Shown here: piece by piece, positions 22,801 through 34,800 of the stretch
Layout: every line of letters starts with the position of its first letter
How positions within the stretch are numbered: position 1 is the first letter of the stretch
DNA from: Plazaster borealis
Lineage: Eukaryota; Echinodermata; Asteroidea; Forcipulatida; Labidiasteridae
Length of the DNA stretch: 64,000 nt
Reading direction: 5' to 3'
Assembly: GCA_021014325.1 (NCBI GenBank)
Contig: CM037476.1
Span: 20,434,827 to 20,498,826, forward strand
The notes under the pieces: generated by a model
Database searches by the model: none
What the model was told of the DNA's origin: nothing
What the model saw: only the letters and a program-made list of their open reading frames with translations
Position numbers and translations under genes: made by a program

Positions 22801-25800
22801 GTGTACGATGTGGTTAAGATACAATTGAAATATTAAAATATTGTCAGCTTGTGATGACAGCGGCCCTCATTGCAGGGTTTTTAAAAGCAAGTATCTGCCC
22901 TTCGTTGATCTATAAATATTATTGCGTTGTTTTCTCCCTTTTCCCTCTCTCAATTTGCCGTATTTCTGACCGCCTGAGGGCGTATGTGAACCGAATTCGT
23001 GTGATGCAAAACAGGTAAACAAACTGGGGATTTGTCATTGTTGTTATTATTATGTTTATGTATTTCGTCATTGATGCAAGTAAACTAAATACAGGCAATT
23101 AAAACGCGAGATGAAACTGTGATTGTGATGCAAGACATTTCCCCGATGAAAGCGCCCTCATGCGGTCAAACAAGGTCAATTCTGAAAAATATTATTTCGC
23201 AGCTCCCTAAAAGTAATCATATATAGTTCCACAGGCTTTTAGATTTCCAATTTGAAGCGAAGGTCTCTTGTGCTTCAACGTCTATACAGAAATTGTCACT
23301 TACTTTGCAGCGGCTATTCTTTCAGACACCGTCCGATGGTCCGGTACTTTGAAGGTTGTGTTGAGGTTGAAGTACTCCGCTGGGTGCGCCTCGGCGAGGT
23401 ACACGCAGAGAAAGTCGGCCCGGTCCTTGTACTCGCGGAAGAGCTGAGCTAGCGATCCGCCCAGGACACAGGCCTGTTGGACAGTTAGAACAGAAAAAAA
23501 AGTAGAATTGTTTAAGGACTTCGTTGGGTTTGGAAAATGCTTAAAAAGAAGAAGAGGTTTTGCCATTTTACACATTGTAATTAAGATAGTTAGACGGATT
23601 CCAGTGTTTTGGGGTATAGAGTAACAGGGTATAAGGGGTATCCCCCCAATGTTCCCATACAGAGACAATATCTTCCTCTTGTACAATACACACCCCCGGG
23701 TAAAACTCCTCTAAAAAAATCATGAGATTCCAAGTACACGATAAGGACAAAATGGGGGGGGGGGGGGTCCACCATGCCCCATATACGAGCACCAAATGTC
23801 TGTAGGCACCCTTTACTCGTGGAATGGTTGGGATAAACTACCTTTAGCACACTGCGTATACACGCGTATTCGTCAGAATCCCTGTACACACAATAAACAC
23901 TGATAGTTTAAACTACCAATCTACGAAAAGGGGGTCAGACTATTATTTCCCTCCCAGCCTCGGTTTGGTTGCAATGATAAGACGGCTTCCCAATGAACAG
24001 GCCACAAACATTAATTTCAAAAACATTACAGGTTTTTGACTCTTAGGCTGAAGGATAAAAATAAACATAGACGTGCTCAAGTCCGTGACAAAACTTAACC
24101 CCCACCCCACTAAGACGAGACCATTGAATACAATTGTTTAAACACTTTTACGAGTTGAAACGTATTGAAAAATACAGGAAGGAATTATATTTACTATTCC
24201 TAAAACCTATGGTGTGTTATTTCTTTAAAATGTTGGGGTCATCCCACTTTTTGTGTGTATTGGGGGGGGGGGGGTGGTGTTGTGGAGGTATGCGTTGTAT
24301 GTGACTAGACGTATGGGTTTTTTTTCAAAGGGGGTGGGCCGGCTTGGGCAAACTGTGTATGTGACCAGACTGAGTGCTCTTTACACCGACCCACTTACTG
24401 GGAAAACAATGGGAACAGAGCTTCCCTATACGAATTTTAATTTTTTAAAGGAACAATGCTATACCTATTGGTTGGTTTGCTTCGTTTGCATGTATAAAAC
24501 CAATGAGGACGTCGCTCAAACAAGTACAAACAATAGAGGAATAAATCCTCGTTTTACGGGGGGTCGACAAACATGTTTAATCGTTACAAACGAAGGATGG
24601 ACCTGAGAACAAAGGAAGTCCACATAATGACTTGATACACTATTGCAAACGTCCACACAGTTTTGCTTACAGTGTTTTTTTCTGTAAAAAAAAAAATGCC
24701 CACAGAGTGTATGATGTCCACAGAGTGTATGATGACCACAGAGTGTATGCAACACAGAGCTGGGAGCTTACGGGTGCCCTTGTTGGGGGTCTTTTACACA
24801 ATGGAACGATGGACCCCACAAGGGAATTCTTTGTAACCTGGACCCCCCACAAGGGAATTCTTTAGAAAAGGGAATAATAGAACAACAATAGCAGGACCCC
24901 ACGAAACGGTTCCGTAAGGTTGTGTATGTGACATGTGTTAGGATGATGGGGCCGGGTGGCGAGATTTTTTTCATTACGAATAAGTTGTTGTCCCCATACG
25001 GGAAATTAACATGGGCTGGAGGAGGAGGATTCAAAAGAGGGCGCTATCAAAAGAAGTTTGTACACAGTTCGCCGTATGGGGGGACAAGTTCGTAGGAAAT
25101 TCTTTTTCGCTCGCCGTATGGGGGGGGGGACACCAAAAGTAAAAAAGGACAAATAATATCGCGGCCGGGGGCGGGGGGGGGGGTGTAGGGGGGTTGACTG
25201 AATCCCAATAGTGAACTAATCATGAACTGTAACAAAGTGACTCTTGACTGACTGAGAGTAGAGATAATGAACTGAACAATGAACCACCCAGTGTAAGTTG
25301 ACTCTACCAAGTCAAACATGATAATCGTAGAAATGATTAATAACGTGACGTGACGTGACTTTGTGTATAAGTGTATAGCTTGTTTGCTAATGGAGCAGCA
25401 ATAGAGCGATTGCTCACTGTCGATATTATGATCTTTGGAGATTCAAATTTTTCGACATTTTAATTCCCCCCCAAAAAAAAAATCAACGAGTGCACTTCAG
25501 ACCGAAATAATATTCTAAGATGCATTACTACCATTTACCATCTTTATAACAAACAGGCTTTCGGATGAAAATTACACAATTTATTTTCAAGGTCGTCACC
25601 AAAAGCATGACCCTATCTTTAAAAGGAACGAATTTGTGTTCAACTTCGTTTTATCAAACCTACTCTAATCGTTAAGTTAAAGGTATTGTACACTTTGGGT
25701 AACAGCTCAAAATCAGTGTCCACATTTTGTGTGATTCAACATGTGCATGAACAAACAAACCTGTGAAAGTTTGAGCTCAATTGGTCATCGAGGTCACGAG

Positions 25801-28800
25801 AAAATAGTGAAAAGAGACCTTATGTGTTTTCTGTTTTTTCAAACATCGAGTTATTATCACACGTGATAAAAACTATTGTTTTACTCATTTCTCAGAAACG
25901 ATAGCATTTTAGGCAGAATATTTTTAGGAACCCTTTTTACCATTACTTACTTTAAGTCATGAAAGTATGTGTGAATCTGTGAACATTGTGTTTTTCGATC
26001 TTACCAATAGTGTACAGGGCCTTTAAAAGGAACGAATTTGTGTTCAACTTCATTTTATCAAACCTATACTCTAATCGTTAAGTTCAGTTTTTGGTTTTTT
26101 TACCTGAAATGGAGGTCAGGAAAGTGACGAGGCAATGATGACGAGGGGTCTGTCTTTATGAAGATGCAGTTCGGACATCCGCATCGGTTGTTGGGAACGC
26201 ATCGTTATGAGGTCAACATCAGGTCGTTGACCGTTGACCTTGACGTCATCGACCATGCGCGGTGTCTTTGGGGATAGATACTTCAGGACGTTCATAATCT
26301 GAACAAAGGAAAATAATTAACAGAGACAGTTGGGTTGTAAGCTATTTTGTGAATAAAATAGCTGCGGCAAGTTGTACACGGTTAATAATTTATCACGCAG
26401 CGACCACCTTTGAACTGTGAAATCCTTTTATACCTTGCTCCAACATTAACGATGCTCTTATCTTTGCCAAAAAATAACAATAATAACCCAAACTTTGCAA
26501 TGAACCCGCTAGCTATTACTAGAGTCAACTCTTTAATTACACTCCGGTAAACCCGCCCTAGTTTAGATTCACAATGATCGTCGCTCTCTTCTTATCAACG
26601 GTAAATAGGGCAATGTGAATAACAAACGTTCTGTTCTTAAACAATATCAATTTAGGCTCGCCCTCATACGTGCTTCAAGGGCTAAATTGACTTCTAGAAT
26701 ATGAAATGTGTGAAATCAGTGGTGGCCACTTCTCAGATTGTGGAAAAAGACTCGTTTGATTGTTGGTTGTGTTTAACCGTCCCCTCAACCTCGCACAGCA
26801 ACTACACTCCAAAAAACTCCCCGGGGTCAGGGTTGACCTGGATCCGGGTCCCGTTGGGCCTCTAACCCATTTCTGGGTCACAAATGAACCGGAATCTATG
26901 TCAAAAATGACCCAGACATGGGTCAAGGTGACACAGAATCTAGTCAATCTCTTTTTTAAATCAGTTTCCGAGTCAGCCTGACTCAGAAATGGGTCAGGCT
27001 GACGCAGAATCTAGGTCAAATTTTTCTTTTCAACTAGTTTCCGAGTACACCTTACCAAGAAATAAGTCAAGCTGAATGTAATTTCCCCCCCCCCCCAGTT
27101 TGCAAGTCAGTCTGATCCAGAAATGGGCCAAGCTGATGACGCAGAATCTAGTCAAAATCTCTTTGTTTAAACTAGTTTCCGAGTCAACCCACCAAGAAAT
27201 GTGTCAAGCTGACGCAGAATCTAAAGTCAAAATCTAATTTTAGTTACCAGTTTCCAAGTCGGCCTAACCCAGAAATGGGCCAAACTGATGACGCAGAATC
27301 TAGTCAAAGTCTCTATTTAAAACCAGTTTCTGAGACAGCCTGACTCAGAAATGAGTCAGGCTTATGCAGAATCTAGTAAAAATCTATTTGTTTAAACTAG
27401 TTTCTGAGTCAACCCACCAAGAAATGGGTCAAGCTGACGCAGAATCTAAGTCAAAATCTAATTTTTGTTACCAGTTTCCGAGTCAGCCTGACCCAGAAAT
27501 GGGTCAAGCTGATGCAGAATCTACAGTCAAAATCCCATTTTTTGAAAACCAGTTTCAGAGTCAGCCTGTCCCAGAAATGGGTAAGCAGAAACTAGTCAAA
27601 ATCTCTTCCCCAAGTGTCCAAGTCAACCTGACCCAGAAATGGGTCAACCTGACGCAGAATCTACAGTCAAAATCTCATTTTTTGAAAACCAGTTGCAGAG
27701 TCAGCTTGTCCCTATGGGTCAGCAGAATCTAGCCAAAATCTTTTTTTTTCCCCAGTTACCGAGTCAACCTGACCAAGAAATGGGTCAAGCTAACGCAACA
27801 TCTACTCAAAATCGCATTTTTATTGGGCCACTTTCTGGGTCAGCCTGGCCGAGACATGGGTCAGCCTGGCCGAGACATGGGTCAGCCTGGCCGAGACATG
27901 GGTCAGCATGGCCGAGACATGGGTCAGCCTGGCCGGGACATGGGTCAGCCTGGCCGCGACATGGGTCAGCCTGGCCGGGACATGGGTCAGCCTGGCCGGG
28001 ACATGGGTAATAAAATAGCTGCGGCAAGTTGTACACGGTTAATAATTTATCACGCAGCGACCACCTTTGAACTGTGAAATCCTTTTATACCTTGCTCCAA
28101 CATTAACGATGCTCTTATCTTTGCCAAAAAAAAAAATAATAACCCAAACTTTGCAATGAACCCGCTAGCTATTACTAGAGTCAACTCTTTAATTACACTC
28201 CGGTAAACCCGCCCTAGTTTAGATTCACAATGATCGTCGCTCTCTTCTTCCTGTCCCTATGGGTCAGCAGAATCTAGCCAAAATCTTTTTTTCCCCCAGT
28301 TACCGAGTCAACCTGACCAAGAAATGGGTCAAGCTAACGCAACATCTACTAAAAATCGCATTTTTATTGGGCCACTTTCTGGGTCAGCCTGGCCGAGACA
28401 TGGATCAGCCTGGCCGAGACATGGGTCAGCCTGGCCGAGACATGGGTCAGCCTGGCCGAGACATGGGTCAGCCTGGCCGGGACATGGGTCAGCCTGGCCG
28501 GGACATGGGTCAGCCTGGCCGAGACATGGGTCAGCCTGGCCGGGACATGGGTCAGCCTGGCCGGGACATGGGTCAGTCTGGCCGAGACATGGGTCAGCCT
28601 GGCCGGGACATGGGTCAGCCTGGCCGAGACATGGGTCAGCCTGGCCGAGACATGGGTCAGGAACCCACGGGACCCGGAATCTGTCCTGGGAGTTTTAAGA
28701 GTGTGTCTGCGACGGTTGCTATTGACATGATTTTTCGACAGAACAGGTTCATTTTGAACTACAGTATTCATTTTTACTTTTTTTGAGTAATATATAGCAT

Positions 28801-31800
28801 TTTTTCTTGAATTTGTTCTTAATTTTTTTAAATCATGCTGGTTTTCTCCATAACATTTCTCTGGAGGAACAAAGTAAGAAACTGGTGCACTTTGAAAAAA
28901 TATTTGCAACAGTTTTTTTTAAATTTATCCCTTTTTGTTAGCAAAACAATTTGCCACATTTTGTACTCGAAACTATTATTGCATCATAATATCAAAAGAA
29001 AAATAACGCTCACCTATTTATTTACAATGAAATTTCATTATTGGGAAAACTGACAAAAATACAAGTTTATTTGTGGTTCGGGTGGTTATAACTTAAGTAG
29101 AGGGATACATTTTCTCTCTCAAACCTAGCCGAAATGAGGAGGGGATAGAATTTTCTATCCCTTGTTCCTCAAACCTAGCCGAAAAGTGGAAGGGATAGAT
29201 TTGTTTATCCTTTGCTGCTCAAACCAAGCGAAAAAAGAGGTGGGGTAGCTTTTGTTATCCCTTGGACCTCAAACATGAAACAATGTGCGTTATTTTGCTA
29301 ACAAATAGCTGGAAATTATCAATTTTAATGTTAGCCTAGAAAAATTGATTTGTAAAATCTGGAGCATGTTTTTCACAATTTGGAGGAAAATAAGGTAAAA
29401 GAAAAATTTGATGCTTTAAAATCCTGTTTCGATTGTAATTATCGGACTATAATGACAATTTTAAGCTGTACATTTGAAAATGAAAAAACGCAGTTAAATA
29501 TGAACCTGTTACAGAGATCATCATTGTTTCGTTTTGTTTGTTTGTATTTGTGTGTGCTCTTTTAACGTAATTACCGTCCTGATAGCCAACACGACGGTGT
29601 GAACTTTTTTAGGACAGGCGAAGTTTGAAAAATGCTGTCATAACTCTATTGTTCGTTTTTATCTGTTGCCACCTTTTTACCTTATTTTCTATCCTTATAG
29701 GGGGCCTAATCAATACTGGTCCAAATGTAGTGTCAAACTTGTGCAATACTACATATCAAAGAATACAAAACAAACATAGAGCCAACGTTCGCGACGACTC
29801 GAGATATTGAAGTGTTTGAATAATTGATAACTTAAACAAAAACAATCTTTATCTGCTCCTGTTTTCCATTTTTTCCGTATAGCGGCTATTTCGTAATTCC
29901 CTCCGTGTTTTGATTTGATTGTTATGCTTGACTTGTTGATATCTATTTGAAAATTTATCTTGAACATATTTATGTCTATTTGGTAGTCACTATATTCTTT
30001 GTTTTTTTAGGTTTCTTGTTTTCCTTTTTTTTCTTGGTGTTGAATGGTGAGTCATTGTGTACGTGCTATTTTTGATTCGCTGTTGAAGTTGCTATGTTGA
30101 AGTCTGACTGTTGGGGGGGGGTGGTTTATTAAAGAGTTAGGGAAATGTCAAAATCAATTTTGTGATTTACTCATTAAAAAAAAAAAAAAAAAAAATAGAG
30201 TCCTCATGTGAGTGGGGGAAAAATTAAAAGTCTCTAACCTCACGTTAAAATGGTCTAAATTACCATTGCATTCGATACCCTTCCAGTGTTGTCAACATCC
30301 AACACATCCGATGCCATCATTCTGAGAAAAATGGGTCTGAACATTATTGTACGGGGGGGGGGAGGGGTAAAATGTTTTATAAAACTTTGGGATAGGTTGT
30401 TCTATCGCGAGTACTATATTATAGAAAACATATCTGTGACTTTGTGCCGTTATTATTATTAGCCTCGTATACTCTGGCAGTGAAAATCACGTAGTTCGGG
30501 GAAGCTTGTGGAACACTTTTATTTTATACATTTTATTTATTTATTTATTTCATATAGGCCTACAACATCCACAGCGCAAGCGCCAGAAATGGATGGTAAA
30601 ACAATGTAGTAATTAACAATAACATTCCATGAAAACAAGGACAACATTTGACGTAGAGAGGAATGTATATACAGCATGCTGGTTGGATCAAACATCATAA
30701 ATTGTTATGAAAGTTCGACTCAATCGTAGCCCCATGTTACCATGAACAGACTTCGTGAACATACAAAAAAGCTTTTATCACTACTGAAACCGCAATTTTG
30801 TAAGAACCCCGTGCAAGCAGCGTGAGTATTATTGAAGCTGTTGGCCTGGGAGAGAGAAAAAACGCAGAAAAAAGAAAAAGGGGGGGGGGGGACCAGAAAT
30901 AATGATAAAAAACCTGATCCATAATAATGGGGTCATATATGAATGGGGAAACCGGTAGGGTTCATAGACTCCACACATCGAACTATAGTTACCCAAAATG
31001 GAGGGTAGGAATGAATGACTTTTATTGTCATCGAACGACGAGGCCTGGAATGTTGTTATTACTGAAAGGTTTTCCCGGTCAGTTTCGTCAAAATATTACT
31101 TCAACTTCGTTGAAACGCACTCAAATTCACACAGTCCCCCCTAATTTGATCAAACTTTGGGTTCTTTTTAGCTATTCTACAGTACAGGGTGGTTCATTTA
31201 TTTATTTATTGTTTATTTATTTATTTTAAATCTTTAGACATATACACAATGATTACAAGTTGGACAGGGGCTGTCAAGGTTATACAAAAGTATAAAAACT
31301 GTCATCTTAAGATGTGGGCAACCAGACCCCTGCCAACGATAAAAATATAATTATATAATTATAAAAAGGAGATTGCACTCAAACGCTATTAAAATCACAC
31401 AACGGTAAACATTAAAACAAAAGCAAATCCAAAACCTTGCAAAAACAGCACCCATAAAACACCATCAAAACAGGAGGTAGGGACAAACATTTAAAAACCC
31501 AAAAAAGACAAGGCCCAAAATGATCCCCAAAGCCCAACACGAATGGACTTAAAACCCTCTAAAGCCACACACAAAAACTGGTACCAAAGAACAACTTTAA
31601 AAACCATCAAGTAGGGAAATATAGGTTGCCCCGGCCAATTTCAACAAAATCTATTCATTTTTTTTTACGGCTCATTCAGTTTTGTTTGAATGAATGCTCC
31701 GAATTAGCATCCAACAGTCAAAAGGAGCAATTCAATTTCACCAGTTTAGCATTCACTGGTCAAATAAGATCATTCAATTTCATTAGGCCGCAAGACTCAT

Positions 31801-34800
31801 TCAATTTCGTAAAAGCCAGCAGCAAGAGCTGGTCAACCATTCAATTTCATCAAGCGTGAATAGGTGTAAAAATTCAACTTAAGAATGGTCAAAGTATGTA
31901 GTCCTGAATGCTTATAAATGAAATAGAATGACTGAAACGAATCTGAATGGAAAAAAAAACCGAAATCATGTGTGCACGAAAACGAAATTGAATGCATTAA
32001 AAACCCTAACCACCCCAGGCCTGCCAAAATCAAACAGATGGTTTTGTTGGAATTTGGATGGTTTAGTCCTGTGGAGAGTACCCACTAAATCACAGTCCAG
32101 AAGCACAGGACCTGTTGGAGTATGATGGGTTGTGTACTGTTCCAAAAAGTAAACTGTTGGAGTATGATGGGTTGTGTACTGTTCCAAAAAGTAAACTGTT
32201 GGAGTATGATGGGTTGTGGAAGCTTTCTGGTAGAAATGCTTAGGGGGTTAGGGTTTTTAATAGCTAAAAAGAAACCTTAGTTTGAGTTGATTAGGGGAAA
32301 ATGTGTGAGTTTGAATGCGTGTTAATGAAATTGGCCGGGAAATCCTACATTTCGGGCCCGGGTCCCCAAATTTGATTTGGTTTACCACAAAATAATTTTC
32401 CAATCCTAGGTTTGTATTCTGTTCACAAGTGGATGATTCTCTTTCATAAATCCATTATTGGGTCCTCTTAAAAAAACGGTAAGCATAGGCCTACCTCTTT
32501 ATCGTGCCTGTATCTGGCCACTATAGGCATCAGGATGCCATGAAATTTACTCCAATCTTTGACGTGTTTATCTAACTCAAGCTCTTCCAGAACCATCCGG
32601 TCGGTCTCGACGATGGCCCGCTGAAAGAAAGAAATCCATACAAAAAATAGAGTCAACATAGTAAAAAATAAATATAAAAAAACCAACTGTAACAAACACT
32701 TTTGTGTATATTTTTGTATACATAGCTACTGCCCCCACAAAAAGTGACAGGTGCAGATTTGTATATTTCGGGGACAGAGAATCTTGTTCAGTCAGGCGCA
32801 GTGGAAATTTTTTACTCACTCACCCGTCGCCCACTCAAAAATGCCACATGCAATGTTTCCAGATTATTAGTAAACACCTATTATTGGCAATGTTGCGTAT
32901 AGAGGGCATTGACAGAACACAAACGGGGATTCGGATATAGAGCTACAATTAAAGAAAACTCCACCCGATTGACCTTCGGGTAACCCTGCCGTACCAAGAA
33001 CTTAACATAGTAAGAGGGGCGTCTTTTGTTGTTGTTTTATTACAACCCACTGTTGCACCACATGCAAACTATTCAACAGCGATAAAATACCTCACACAAA
33101 TGAAAACTCCACCGGAAAAAAATATTTATGAAAAGGACCAGCTTTCCCGGTCCACTTCCAACGAACAATGTGAAATTGCTGAATGATATCCACTAGGATT
33201 GTGCCCATTGGTTTGTGGAGGAAATAATGTGGTTATTTATATCCCTGTGCCTGAAATTGAACCCAAATAAATAAATTCGGAGTTGAGTCAAGACCCATGA
33301 TGGTGAAAACTACCTACGAACCATCTAGTCGTCTTAAAGGGATTGCATACGTTTGGTAGTTGGAACATACTGTTTGTTTCAATCCTATAAAGTTGTAGAT
33401 ATATACCATAAAACTACCCTGTGAAAATTTTGTTTCTAAAGGTGGTGGCGTATTTGAGAGATTGCCGAAAATCTGGAACGGTTATGTCCACGCAGGAAGA
33501 ATAATCTGCAATTGGAATACACAATCTGAGAAACGTTACTGCAGTAATGCTTCTCAGATTCAAATTTTTGGGGGATAAACAGTAATTCTATAACCGCTGT
33601 ACTTCGAAGTGAAAAGTTTCCCAAAATGCATTATACTATCCAAAGCTGCTGTACTTCCTACCAAGTAAGTTTATATTGCCCTTAATTTTCAGAGTCATTA
33701 CCAAATGTATACAGACCCTTTAAGCTATAAACGCTAAGTATTTCTTTGGTTTCTGGATCCGTTTAATTGTTTATATCCTATATTATTATGTAGTTCCATA
33801 CAATACAGCTAACCTGTGAACATTTCATTTCAAAAGGTGGTAGCGTTTTGGGGATATCGCCGGAAATCTGGAGCGGTTTGTGTCCACGCAGGAAGAATAA
33901 TCCATAATTGGAAAACACAATAAAGAGGCACTTTTCATGCATAAAACGTTTCTCAGATTGAACTATTTTGGAATCTTTTTCTCTAAAGAAACCCATATTC
34001 CTTTAGAAGGGAATTGTTTCTCAAATTGTTATACACTATCAACAGCTGCAGTGCTTCTTACTAAGTATGTTTTTAAAGGCATCGTACACGTTTGGTAATT
34101 ACTCAAAATATATATTAGCATAAAAACTGACTTGGTAACGAGCAACAGAGAGCTGTTGATAGTATAAAACATTGTGAGAAACGACTCCCTCTAAAGTAAC
34201 GTAGTTTTTGAGAAACAGGTAATTTCTCACTAAAATAATAAAAACTTCTTGCAAGAAGTTTTTATTATTCTACCTGAAAGCACACAAATTTGTACAACAA
34301 GGGTGTTTTTCTTTCATCATTTTCTTGCAACTTCGATGACCAATTGAGCCCAAATTTTCACAGGCTTGTTATTTTATGCATATGTTGGGATACACCAAGT
34401 GAGAACACTGGTTTTTGACAATTTTTAAACGCGTACGATGCCTTTAAGGTCATTAATTTTTGGAGTAACTACCAAAAGATATATCCTCCCTTTAACACGC
34501 ACAATCTACTCCCTCAAATAAAAACGTTACGCGCCTTTAACCTGGAGTCATCGATCTTTGCGACTTGATCATAGCGATGGACCATGTTTCATGTAAATGG
34601 AACGGGGGGGGGCAGGATACCCAAAGTAATTAGGGCGGGTTAGACAAACACTTGGCATAGCTGAGTGTTAAGCCAGCGTAAGTTTCACCTGCTTAGACCC
34701 AACTTCGTCCTGTACGGGTGTTTGACATACATGGGTCCTAGCTCATGCATGATTGTTTCCACGTACTAATATTTCCACAGTTTTGTTGTGGGCTATAGTT

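Larger units (their letters stand above)
21675..23303 (-). other. Deiodinase intron 5
   Basis: 1.63 kb. Contains a SINE (21843-22080) and block P copy 2 (22560-22884). Nothing else recognised. Confidence 0.8.
23474..26103 (-). other. Deiodinase intron 4
   Basis: 2.6 kb with several poly-G runs (about 23754, 24260, 25117 and 25170) and a MITE at 25677. A block around 23660-23810 resembles 56500-56680 (gagattccaagtacac / gagattcccagaacac). Two 29-bp copies of a caagggaattcttt unit lie at about 24808-24866. Confidence 0.75.
26804..28703. mobile_element. TIR element filled with minisatellites
   Basis: The left end actccaaaaaactccc...ccgggtcccgttgg is matched, inverted, by the right end acccacgggacccgg...gggagttttaagagt. 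Inside are degenerate units (gacccagaaatgggtca, gacgcagaatcta.gtcaaaat) and two 21-bp arrays. A short relative lies at 48880-49064. Confidence 0.7.
26299..32494 (-). other. Deiodinase intron 3
   Basis: 6.2 kb. Holds the minisatellite-filled TIR element, a duplicated 245-bp block, a short tandem repeat at 29100, T-rich low-complexity DNA, a partial foldback copy and a full foldback element. Confidence 0.8.

Noticed and set aside
27823..28786. Open frames encoding MGQPGRD, GSAWPRH and ARLTHVP repeats on both strands
   Set aside because: A 21-bp tandem array keeps several frames open at once. There is no unique frame, start context, signal peptide or splice site.
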